Source: Herbaspirillum sp. alder98 | Lineage (GTDB): Bacteria > Pseudomonadota > Gammaproteobacteria > Burkholderiales > Burkholderiaceae_D | DNA length: 64,000 nucleotides | Reading direction: 5' to 3' | Assembly (NCBI RefSeq): GCF_020179755.1 | Contig: NZ_JAIUCY010000007.1 | Location: 62,001 to 126,000, forward strand | Part shown: piece after piece, positions 18,948 to 26,959 of the stretch | Position numbering within the stretch: position 1 is the first letter of the stretch | Layout: each line of letters starts with the position of its first letter | The notes under the pieces: generated by a model | Told to the model about the DNA's origin: nothing | The model's input: the letters and a program-made list of their open reading frames with translations, nothing else | Databases searched by the model: none | Translations under genes and position numbers: made by a program

Positions 18948-19424
18948 ATGGCCAAGGGCGAACACAAGTACCAGGTATCGGTGGAGTGGACCGGCAACCA
19001 GGGCAGCGGCACATCGGGTTATCGCCAGTACACACGGGATCACCTCATCCGCGCCGGCAGCAAGCCGGCCATCCCGGGTTCGGCGGACCCGGCCTTTCTC
19101 GGGGACCCGACCCGCTGGAATCCGGAAGACCTGCTGGTGGCAGCCGCCTCGGCCTGTCACAAGCTGTGGTACCTGCATCTTTGCGCGGATGCCGGCATCC
19201 GCGTGATGACCTACGTCGATGACGCGCGTGGCGTCATGCTTGAAAGCCCGGACGGTGGCCGATTCACCGAAATCGTGCTGCATCCTCACGTCACTATCCG
19301 CAGTGGCGACGACCAGGCCCTGGCCCTGCAACTGCACCACGCGGCGCATGCGCAGTGCTATATCGCCAATTCCTTCAATTTTCCGGTGCGCTGCGAAGCC
19401 ACGATTGCCACGGCTGAAGCCTGA
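18948..19424 (+). CDS. OsmC-family peroxiredoxin-like protein
   Basis: The 158-aa protein belongs to the OsmC/Ohr fold, which reduces organic hydroperoxides with two cysteines. Visible are PEDLLVAAASACHKLWYLHLCADAG, carrying the first active cysteine, and the second in HHAAHAQCYIANSFNFPVRCE. SD GAGAGAAA lies just upstream of ATG 18948. It is 86 bp after ubiK on the same strand. Which subfamily (OsmC or Ohr) is not resolvable by eye. The downstream gap 19425-19584 shows no gene. Confidence 0.85.
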   Translation: MAKGEHKYQVSVEWTGNQGSGTSGYRQYTRDHLIRAGSKPAIPGSADPAFLGDPTRWNPEDLLVAAASACHKLWYLHLCADAGIRVMTYVDDARGVMLESPDGGRFTEIVLHPHVTIRSGDDQALALQLHHAAHAQCYIANSFNFPVRCEATIATAEA

Positions 19425-19584
19425 CTTCTGGCCGGCGCCTCGCCAATCTCGAACACACTGACAATGGTCGACCGGTTCCGAGCCTGGTCCTGGAGCGACT
19501 GCGCCGCCGCGGCGGCCTGGTTGACCTGTCTGGGCCGTATCGGACATCAGAAAGACATTTCAGCCCCGCCCGCACCGCTCCTGC

Positions 19585-20715
19585 CTAACCCTGCCGCCAG
19601 GCGCCGGCCGAGTGCAGCTCGAGATAACTCTCTGCGCCTTTCTGCACGATGTGATCATCTGAGTTCAACAGGTCCACCGCCAGGGCGTCGACGTCCGACA
19701 GACCGGATGCCGCCGCGAATACCTTCACCACCGGCCGCGTCAGGTCGGCCTGATTCTGCGCCACCACCACCGCCGAGCGGCCGGACCGAAGCTTGACGAT
19801 AGAGCCCTCCGGATAGATACCCAGCGTCCTGACAAAGGCCTGGAAAATGGACGGATCAAACCGCCCATGCCAGGAGGCCATCGCCGCGATGGCAACGGCG
19901 GGATCCCAGCCCGACTTGTAGGGACGGACCGACGTCAGCGCGTCATAGACGTCACAGATCGACGCCATGCGTGCATAGATCGATATGTCGGGCGCGCTCA
20001 ATTGGTGGGGATAGCCGCTGCCATCCATCTTCTCGTGATGATGCAGGCACACATCCTTGACCTCATCAGGGATGCGCGGGTCATCACGCAGGCTTTCATA
20101 GCCCAGCACGGCATGCCTGGCGATGATGGCGAATTCCTCCGCACTCAGCCGGCCCTCCTTGTTAAGCACCTCCAGCGGAATGAAGGCCTTGCCGATGTCA
20201 TGCAGGAACCCGGCGAATCCCGCGAGCTTGACGGCATGCGGTTCCATCCCCATCGTGCGCGCCAGCGACATCATCAAGCCCGACACCGCTATCGAATGCA
20301 TGAAGGTGTACTCGTCAGCCTTCTTGATCCGGATCAACGACATCAAGGCAGAGGCGCTCTGCGAAGTCGCCGCCGCTATCGCCTCTACCAGTTCCAGGCA
20401 CTGCGGCACATCGATGGCCTTGCCCAGCCGCAGTTGGTGAAATACCTGCTGGGCCACCCTGCGTGCCTGTTCACGCAATCTCAACGTGGCATCCGGCGCG
20501 TCTTCTGCGCGGCTTCGGCCAAGCTCCGATGTCGGATCTATCCAGCAAAATGCGGCGCCGGAAGATCGGATCCGGGCCAGGTCCTCAGGACTTGAAACCA
20601 GGCGCGCACCGGTACTGATGGCGCTGCCTCTTCCTTGCATGTCGAAGCCGCAAAACACCATGCCGAGCTCCAGTTCAAGCACATCGATGCGCCTGAACGC
20701 CTTGCTGTTATCCAT
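19585..20715 (-). CDS. HD-GYP domain c-di-GMP phosphodiesterase
   Basis: Likely hydrolyses cyclic di-GMP. The 376 residues begin with a DUF3391-like N-terminal segment (FRRIDVLELELGMVFCGFD) and then carry the HD-GYP core: GFLHDIGKAFIPLEVLNKEG, HAVLGYESLRDDPRIPDEVKDVCLHHHEKMDGSGYP and ARMASICDVYDALTSVRPYK. All catalytic His/Asp positions and the GYP triad are visible, so activity is probable. It is a single-gene unit; the 165-bp gap to the LysR gene contains nothing recognisable. Confidence 0.92.
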   Translation of the reverse strand: MDNSKAFRRIDVLELELGMVFCGFDMQGRGSAISTGARLVSSPEDLARIRSSGAAFCWIDPTSELGRSRAEDAPDATLRLREQARRVAQQVFHQLRLGKAIDVPQCLELVEAIAAATSQSASALMSLIRIKKADEYTFMHSIAVSGLMMSLARTMGMEPHAVKLAGFAGFLHDIGKAFIPLEVLNKEGRLSAEEFAIIARHAVLGYESLRDDPRIPDEVKDVCLHHHEKMDGSGYPHQLSAPDISIYARMASICDVYDALTSVRPYKSGWDPAVAIAAMASWHGRFDPSIFQAFVRTLGIYPEGSIVKLRSGRSAVVVAQNQADLTRPVVKVFAAASGLSDVDALAVDLLNSDDHIVQKGAESYLELHSAGAWRQG

Positions 20716-20880
20716 GCACCTCCTTGTAAATCAACGTAAATCCACCACCGGCGGACCTCGGTTGGCCATCATGGACGCGTCGCCCACAGTGCCCTCCTGG
20801 CCACTGTATTACAGGCGGAACCTTTTGATTAGCCGTGATTTACTGAGATGATTCATTACGAAAAGCGCGCAATCGACGCA

Positions 20881-21822
20881 TCAGGCATTCGCATGCGGAT
20901 GCGGATGCGGATGCGGATGCTGCATGGAAAAATAGGCGCGGATGTATTCGATACAACGCTTTACCTTCAGCGGAACCTCGTCGCGATGACGGGTCGTGAT
21001 AAAGGCGCAGAATCCATCCAGCCGCCAATCCGGCAGCACCTGCCGCAAGCGCCCGGCATCGAGATCTGCCTGGATCTTCACCCGCAGCAGGCGCGCAATG
21101 CCATGTCCTTCGACGGCCAGCAGGCGCAGGGCAAGTGCATTGTTGGCACTGACGCGTGGCAGCAGCCGCACCCGGACGCAATCGCCTCTGGCATTGGTGA
21201 GATCGATGCCGGTGGACTCGCCATGCGGGGTAAAGAGCAGGAAATCATGTCGAGCCAGTTCGTCCGGCCGCGAAATGCGCGGCCTGCTGTCCAGGTAGGC
21301 AGGCGCGGCGCACAGGACGTCATCCAACCGCGTCAATGGGATATCGCCCTCTGCCTGGCTGCGGCCCACGCGTAGCGCCAGATCGATGCGGTGCTCCACC
21401 AGATCGATGTTGTGATCGCATACATCAATGCGAACCGCCACCTTGGGATGATCCCGGATGAAACGATCCAGCGCAGGAATCAGGTAGCGCGATGCCATGA
21501 AGCTGGACACCGCCACCCGCAGCTCGCCAACGGCTTGGTTGTGCAAGGTGGCAACGTCTTGTTGTGCTTCCTTTGCCGTGGCCACCACCTTGACGCAGTT
21601 CTGGTAGAAAAGACTGCCCGCCTCGGTAAGACTGAGCTTGCGTGTCGTCCGATGCAACAAGGTAGTGCCGAGGTAGGTTTCCAGTGCGCGAATGTGCTGG
21701 CTTACCGACGAAGAGGTCAGTCCGAGTTCTTTTGCTGCGCGTGAAAATGCACCCACCTCGACCACGCGTGCAAAGATCGCCATGCGCGACAAACAGTCCA
21801 GTTCCAGTTTATTCATGCCCAT
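20881..21822 (-). CDS. LysR-family transcriptional regulator with His-Pro repeat tail
   Basis: The 313-aa protein has the LysR winged helix at residues 10-70 (MAIFARVVEVGAFSRAAKELGLTSSSVSQHIRALE) and an effector-binding domain resembling the CrgA/AaeR-like group (VRIDVCDHNIDLVEHRIDLALRVG). No target is obvious because both neighbours are independent units. Odd feature: the C-terminus ends in MQHPHPHPHPHANA, encoded by a hexanucleotide tandem repeat, which is not part of the LysR fold and could bind metal. Confidence 0.9.
   Translation of the reverse strand: MGMNKLELDCLSRMAIFARVVEVGAFSRAAKELGLTSSSVSQHIRALETYLGTTLLHRTTRKLSLTEAGSLFYQNCVKVVATAKEAQQDVATLHNQAVGELRVAVSSFMASRYLIPALDRFIRDHPKVAVRIDVCDHNIDLVEHRIDLALRVGRSQAEGDIPLTRLDDVLCAAPAYLDSRPRISRPDELARHDFLLFTPHGESTGIDLTNARGDCVRVRLLPRVSANNALALRLLAVEGHGIARLLRVKIQADLDAGRLRQVLPDWRLDGFCAFITTRHRDEVPLKVKRCIEYIRAYFSMQHPHPHPHPHANA
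20891..20920. repeat. Hexanucleotide tandem repeat (GGATGC)n in the LysR 3' end
   Basis: GCATGC followed by four exact copies of GGATGC. Each unit encodes one His-Pro dipeptide on the minus strand, so unit gain or loss changes the length of the protein tail without shifting frame. Confidence 0.9.
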
Positions 21823-21940
21823 ATTCGTTGCGCTCAGATTGGTTATTTGCGGTACGCGGCCTACCTGCGCAAAACGCGAGCATTATAGTGACGACCGGTC
21901 CCCGGCCACAACATTTCAATCTGGAAAGGCTACCTCGGCG

Positions 21941-23341
21941 CTAACGGGCCAATTCCACGCGCGCTGCCGCAAATTCGAGCGACACCACGAAGTGAAAACC
22001 GGGCGTTTGCGCAAAGCTCAGGCTGCCGCCGTGCGCCCGCATCACTTCCTCGACGATGGCCAGCCCCAGGCTGGCGCCCATGCGCCCCTGGCCGCGCGGC
22101 GAGAAGGGCTTGCGCAGCCGGTCCCACTGGTCGGCGGCTATACCCGGCCCATCATCGATGAAGCGCAGGACATGACGTTCGCCGTGGCGTTCGAGGGTGA
22201 CATGCAGCAGATGCGGCGCGCCGTATTCGAGGGCGTTATTGAGGATGTTCTTGATGGCCTCGCCCAGGCTGATCGGATCGGCCTGGATCCAGCAGGCCTC
22301 TTCGGGGATATCCAGGGCCAGGTCGGGCGAGCGTTCGCGATTGGACAACACCTCGGTCATCTGGCTGCGGACCAGTTCCCCCAGGTTGACCCGCTGCAAC
22401 AGCAAACTGTCACTACGATGCTGCACCATCGCATGGTTGATCAACTGGTTGACCAGCGCCCCCAGCTGGCGGGTGCGTTCACGCAACTGCTCCAGATGAC
22501 GCTGCCGCAGTTCGCCGCTGGATTGCGATTCAAGCAGCTCCATCTGCGCCACCAGTGCCGTGACCGGCGTTCGTAGCTGGTGGGCAGCGTCGCCGATGAC
22601 CCGGCGCATGGTGGCGCGGTGCACCGCGAGGCGCTGCATGAAGGCGTTGATGGCCGACACCAGGGCATGGGTCTCGGCCGGCACGGTCAACGTCAGCGGC
22701 GACAGATCGTTGAGATCGCGCTCGCGGATGGCGTCTTCGATGCGCTTCAACGGCGCCAGCGCCTGGTACAGCGTGAACATGGCCGCCACCAGGGTCAGCA
22801 CGCTCATGACCACGATCACCAGCAGCGCCCGCGAGCCCAGGCTTTCGGCAAACGACATGCGCGCATTGTTGGTCTGCGCCAGCACGATCACGGCCCACGG
22901 ATGCGGTCCGGCCACCGGCATGCGGCGACCGATGATGGCCATGCGCACCGCCGTGCCCAGATACTGGCCATCGCGCAGCAGGGGGCCATCGGCCAGCTGG
23001 TCCCACGGGATATCGGGACGGAACTCGCCGTCGCCTGCAATCACCCGTCCTTGCGGATCGAACACCACATAGATGGCATGGTCGCCCGCACCCAGCATCG
23101 ACAATGCCGCCAGCGGCACGTCGACATTGACCGCGCCATTTTCATACCAGGTGTTTTCGGCGATCTGCAGTGCGCTGCCGGAGAGGATGCGATCGTAGGC
23201 TTCGCGCGCCGCAAACTGGGTCGAGATCCAGATGGCAATCAGCAGCACCGCCGCACTGACCGCCAGCACCGTACCGACCCGCGTGACCAGTCGAATGTAG
23301 AGGGAACGTCCGGCGACGACATGCGGTGAACGGCTTTGCAT
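21941..23341 (-). CDS. Sensor histidine kinase (TctE/QseC-like)
   Basis: Inner-membrane kinase of 466 aa: first membrane segment at about 18-38, periplasmic sensor to about 165, second segment at about 170-190, HAMP, dimerisation helix with phospho-acceptor His254 in IGDAAHQLRTPVTALVAQMELL, and a HATPase domain with N box NILNNALEYG and G box IDDGPGIA/GASLGLAIVEEV. Its start codon overlaps the stop of the response regulator by 1 bp, so the pair is cotranscribed. It is divergent from the ABC transporter, a likely target of the system. Confidence 0.93.
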   Translation of the reverse strand: MQSRSPHVVAGRSLYIRLVTRVGTVLAVSAAVLLIAIWISTQFAAREAYDRILSGSALQIAENTWYENGAVNVDVPLAALSMLGAGDHAIYVVFDPQGRVIAGDGEFRPDIPWDQLADGPLLRDGQYLGTAVRMAIIGRRMPVAGPHPWAVIVLAQTNNARMSFAESLGSRALLVIVVMSVLTLVAAMFTLYQALAPLKRIEDAIRERDLNDLSPLTLTVPAETHALVSAINAFMQRLAVHRATMRRVIGDAAHQLRTPVTALVAQMELLESQSSGELRQRHLEQLRERTRQLGALVNQLINHAMVQHRSDSLLLQRVNLGELVRSQMTEVLSNRERSPDLALDIPEEACWIQADPISLGEAIKNILNNALEYGAPHLLHVTLERHGERHVLRFIDDGPGIAADQWDRLRKPFSPRGQGRMGASLGLAIVEEVMRAHGGSLSFAQTPGFHFVVSLEFAAARVELAR

Positions 23342-24030
23342 CAGTGCAGCGAAGGGGTCTCGGCAGGGGCGTGCAAAATCAATTGATATCCCAGGCCACG
23401 CAAGGTACGGATATCGAAGGCAGCGCCGGCCAGTTTCTTGCGCAACCGCGCCACGTATTGCTCGACCGTATTGACGTTGGGCGTGTCGTCGACCGTAAAC
23501 AGCCGCTCCATCAATTCATCCTTGTTGAAGATGCGCCCGGGCCGGGCCGCGATGATCTCCAGCAAGGTGACTTCACGCCGGGTCAGCTCAATGACCGCGC
23601 CATCGAGCGTGGTGCTGCGCGTCTTGCGGTCGATGCAGACATTGGCGCAATGGATCAGGTTGGTGGCCTCGCCGCCGCTACGTCGCAGCAATACCCGCAC
23701 GCGGGCATCGAGCTCGCGAAAGTCGAACGGCTTGATCATGTAGTCATCGGCGCCCAGGTCGAGCGCGCGCACCCGCTCCTCGATCTCGGCGCATGCCGTC
23801 AGCATCATCACCGGCGTATTCCGGCCGCGTCCACGTAGTTGCTCCAGCAGCGAGAAACCATCCTGCTGGGGCAGCATGACATCCAGGATCACCAGGTCGA
23901 AACTGTCGGCGATGCGGCGCGAGGCAGTGGCGCCGTCGCGCTCCCATTCCACCGTATGGCCGATGCGTGCCAGATGGCTGACGATGGCTTCGGCGACGTC
24001 CGCTGTGTCCTCGACCAGAAGAATGCGCAT
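23341..24030 (-). CDS. OmpR/PhoB-family response regulator
   Basis: DNA-binding partner of the adjacent kinase. Residues 1-115 form the receiver with acidic pocket VED, phospho-acceptor Asp50 in LVILDVMLPQQDG and the conserved Lys in DYMIKPF. The winged-helix output domain follows, with ELTRREVTLLEIIAARPGRIFNKDELMERLF and VEQYVARLRKKL. The sequence is closest in style to TctD/QseB regulators. The 182-bp divergent gap to the ABC genes should hold both promoters. Confidence 0.94.
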   Translation of the reverse strand: MRILLVEDTADVAEAIVSHLARIGHTVEWERDGATASRRIADSFDLVILDVMLPQQDGFSLLEQLRGRGRNTPVMMLTACAEIEERVRALDLGADDYMIKPFDFRELDARVRVLLRRSGGEATNLIHCANVCIDRKTRSTTLDGAVIELTRREVTLLEIIAARPGRIFNKDELMERLFTVDDTPNVNTVEQYVARLRKKLAGAAFDIRTLRGLGYQLILHAPAETPSLH

Positions 24031-24212
24031 GTTCGATCTCCAGTTATGTTGCGAAGCCGCAGCTGTCCACGCTGCTTGGGCTGGCGCAGATTGTATTCCC
24101 GGTCGCCTCGAAATGCGAAAAAAAGTAGCCGACGGCCCGATTCAGTCAGATTGGTTACAGCTTGGGCGCATAGCATCGACGCCAATCATCAATAAAAACC
24201 ATGGAGACTTGC

Positions 24213-25004
24213 ATGAATGACACCAGTCATGTCCCGACGCCCCCCGATGCGGCGGTCCCGCTGCTGGAAATCGACCGGGTCACGCTGCAGTACAAGACCA
24301 GCGACTCGCTGGTCACCGCGACCCAGCAGGTCAGCTTCAATGTCCACCCGTCGGATCGCTACATCCTGCTGGGGCCATCGGGCTGCGGAAAATCGACGCT
24401 GCTCAAGGCCATCGGCGGCTACCTGCAGCCGAGCGCGGGCACCATCCGCCTGAAGGGCCGCGAGGTCCACGAACCCGGCCCCGACCGGATGATGGTGTTC
24501 CAGGAGTTCGACCAGTTGCTGCCCTGGAAAACCGTGCGCCAGAACGTCGAATTCGCGCTGCACGCCAGTGGCCGCCTGCAAGGCCGTGCCGCCGCCGAAC
24601 GCGCCGAGTACTACATCGAGAAGGTCGGCCTGGCGAAATTCATCGATAGCTATCCGCACATGCTCTCGGGCGGCATGAAGCAACGGGTCTCGATTGCGCG
24701 CGGCATGGCCATGGAGCCCGACGTGCTGCTGATGGACGAGCCCTTCGCCGCGCTCGATGCCCTTACCCGCCGCAAGATGCAGGATGAACTGCTGCGCCTG
24801 TGGGACGACACCCGGTTCACGGTGCTGTTCGTGACCCATTCGATCGAAGAAGCCATACGGATCGGTTCGCGCATCCTGTTGCTGACGCCGCATCCGGGGC
24901 AGGTGCGCGCCGAACTCAACAGCATCGCCCCCGAACAGATGGGAACGGCGGCCCAGGCCGAGCTCGAGACCCGCATCAACGACATGCTGTTTGCGCACCA
25001 CTGA
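24213..25004 (+). CDS. ABC transporter ATP-binding protein (nitrate/sulfonate/taurine type)
   Basis: Cytosolic ATPase powering the importer formed with the next two genes. ATG 24213 is preferred to 24201. The 263 aa contain Walker A GPSGCGKST, the Q loop, signature LSGGMKQRVSIARGMAMEP, Walker B VLLMDEPFAALDALTRR and the switch His in FVTHSIEEA. This composition matches the SsuB/TauB/NrtD family. Confidence 0.94.
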   Translation: MNDTSHVPTPPDAAVPLLEIDRVTLQYKTSDSLVTATQQVSFNVHPSDRYILLGPSGCGKSTLLKAIGGYLQPSAGTIRLKGREVHEPGPDRMMVFQEFDQLLPWKTVRQNVEFALHASGRLQGRAAAERAEYYIEKVGLAKFIDSYPHMLSGGMKQRVSIARGMAMEPDVLLMDEPFAALDALTRRKMQDELLRLWDDTRFTVLFVTHSIEEAIRIGSRILLLTPHPGQVRAELNSIAPEQMGTAAQAELETRINDMLFAHH

Positions 25005-25026
25005 AGCGGCGCCCCAGGAGACCCTC

Positions 25027-25896
25027 ATGAACAATAATCTGCCCTTCGTCCGCGCCGAGATCGTGGTCGAGCCCGACCGCAACGCCGTCACCGAAGTCCA
25101 GCGCCCGCTATCGGCGTTTGAATCACTGTACCGCCTGGGCTGGCTGCGCAAGACCCTGATCCTGCTGGTGCTGGCGGCGATCTGGGAAGTCTATGGCCGC
25201 CTGCTGGACAACCGCCTGCTGTTTCCCAGCTTCAGCGAAACCTTGCATGCCTTCCTCTCGGGCCTGGCCAGCGGCGTGTTGCTGGAACGGGCCGCAGTGT
25301 CATTGCAGACGCTGCTGGTGGGCTATGGCCTCGGCATCCTGCTGGCGGGACTGTTGACAACATTGGCCATCAGCTCGCGCATCGGCAACGATTTGCTCGA
25401 AACCCTGACCTCGATGTTCAACCCGCTCCCCGCCATCGCCTTGCTGCCGCTGGCGCTGATCTGGTTCGGGCTGGGCACCGGCAGCATCATCTTCGTGCTG
25501 GTGCATTCGGTGCTGTGGGCGGTCGCGCTCAATACCCACGGCGGCTTCCGGGCGGTATCCAATACCTTGCGCATGGTCGGCCAGAACTATGGCCTGCGAC
25601 GCTTTTCGCTGGTGCGCTCGATCCTGATACCGGCCGCATTCCCCAGCATCCTGACCGGCCTCAAGGTGGGCTGGGCGTTTGCATGGCGCACCCTGATTGC
25701 GGCCGAACTGGTGTTCGGGGTGTCATCCGGCACCGGTGGACTGGGCTGGTACATCTTCGAAAACCGTAACCAGCTGGAAACCGCCAACGTGTTCTCGGGA
25801 TTGTTCTTCGTGATCCTGATCGGGCTGGTGGTAGAGAATCTGGTATTCGCCCAGATCGAGAAACGCACCATCCACCGCTGGGGTATGCAGCACTAG
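25027..25896 (+). CDS. ABC transporter permease (SsuC/TauC-like)
   Basis: Inner-membrane subunit of 289 aa; start at 25027 has AGGAG upstream. It shows about six membrane segments and the BPD_transp_1 signature region HGGFRAVSNTLRMVGQNYGLRRFSLVRSILIPAAFPSILTGLKVGWAFAWR (EAA loop), which contacts the ATPase. It lies 22 bp after the ATPase gene and 24 bp before the binding-protein gene. Confidence 0.94.
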   Translation: MNNNLPFVRAEIVVEPDRNAVTEVQRPLSAFESLYRLGWLRKTLILLVLAAIWEVYGRLLDNRLLFPSFSETLHAFLSGLASGVLLERAAVSLQTLLVGYGLGILLAGLLTTLAISSRIGNDLLETLTSMFNPLPAIALLPLALIWFGLGTGSIIFVLVHSVLWAVALNTHGGFRAVSNTLRMVGQNYGLRRFSLVRSILIPAAFPSILTGLKVGWAFAWRTLIAAELVFGVSSGTGGLGWYIFENRNQLETANVFSGLFFVILIGLVVENLVFAQIEKRTIHRWGMQH

Positions 25897-25920
25897 ACTA
25901 ACTAATAACAGGAGACAAGA

Positions 25921-26937
25921 ATGAAACGCCGCTATTTTTCCACCCTTCTGATTGCCTCGGCGATGAGCCTCTTCGGCGCCTCGGGCGCTGCCCGCGCCGA
26001 AGCATCGGTAGTTCGCATCTCGCACGGCTACGGCCTGCTGTACCTGCCGCTGATGGTCATTCGCGACCAGGGCCTGGTCGAAAAACACGCCAAGGCGCTG
26101 GGCCTTCCCGACGTCAAGACCAACTGGGTCCTGCTCGATGGCGGCAACGTCATCAACGATGCCATGCTGGCCGGTAATCTCGATATCGCCGGCACCGGAG
26201 CGCCGGGTTTCGTGACGCTGTGGTCCAAGGCCCACGGCATTCCGCGTTCGGAAGTGGTCGGACTGGGCGCATTGTCGACTTCATCGCTTTACCTCAATAC
26301 CAACAACCCGAACGTGAAGTCCCTGAAGGACTTCACGGCCAAGGACAAGATCGCCATTCCCGGCATCAAGACCTCGCTGTCGGCGGTATTGCTGCAGATG
26401 GCCGCAGCCAAGGCATTCGGCATCGAGAACTATGCCAAGCTGGACCCGCTGACGGTCAGCCTGTCGCATCCTGAGGCGATGGGTTCGCTGCTGTCGGGCA
26501 AGACCGAGATCACGGCCCACTTCACGTCGCCGCCGTTCTCGTACCAGGAGGCCAAGGATCCCAAGATCACGCGCGTGATCAATTCGTCCGAAGTGTTGGG
26601 CAACATCACCATCGACGTGGTGTTTGCGCTGAAGGCATTCACCGAAAAGAACCCCAAGCTGACGCAGGCCTTCATGGCCGCGCAGGAAGAAGCCAACGCC
26701 TATATCGCGAAGAACCGCAAGGGCGCCGCCGAGACTTTCCTGCGGGTGTCGAAGATGAAGCTGAGCCAGGACGAAGTCGAGAAGATGCTGGCCGATCCTG
26801 ACACGCAGTTTTCCAGCACCCCCAACGAAGTGATGCAATACGTGCTGTTCATGAGCCGGGCCGGCACCATCAAGACCAAGCCCGCTGTCTGGAGCGAACT
26901 GTTCGTGCCGGCGCTGAAGGGTCGCAACGGCAGCTGA
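25921..26937 (+). CDS. ABC transporter periplasmic substrate-binding protein (NMT1/SsuA-like)
   Basis: Exported 338-aa protein with signal peptide MKRRYFSTLLIASAMSLFGASGAARAEA. The mature part has the NMT1/SsuA signatures GYGLLYLPLMVIRDQGLVEKHA and LAGNLDIAGTGAPGFVTLWSKA. The order ATPase-permease-binding protein and the family suggest uptake of a sulfonate, nitrate-like anion or related small organic anion; substrate cannot be named. The two-component system divergent at 24030 may sense the same compound. Confidence 0.9.
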   Translation: MKRRYFSTLLIASAMSLFGASGAARAEASVVRISHGYGLLYLPLMVIRDQGLVEKHAKALGLPDVKTNWVLLDGGNVINDAMLAGNLDIAGTGAPGFVTLWSKAHGIPRSEVVGLGALSTSSLYLNTNNPNVKSLKDFTAKDKIAIPGIKTSLSAVLLQMAAAKAFGIENYAKLDPLTVSLSHPEAMGSLLSGKTEITAHFTSPPFSYQEAKDPKITRVINSSEVLGNITIDVVFALKAFTEKNPKLTQAFMAAQEEANAYIAKNRKGAAETFLRVSKMKLSQDEVEKMLADPDTQFSSTPNEVMQYVLFMSRAGTIKTKPAVWSELFVPALKGRNGS

Positions 26938-26959
26938 TCAACGCGTAAGCATTGAGTAA

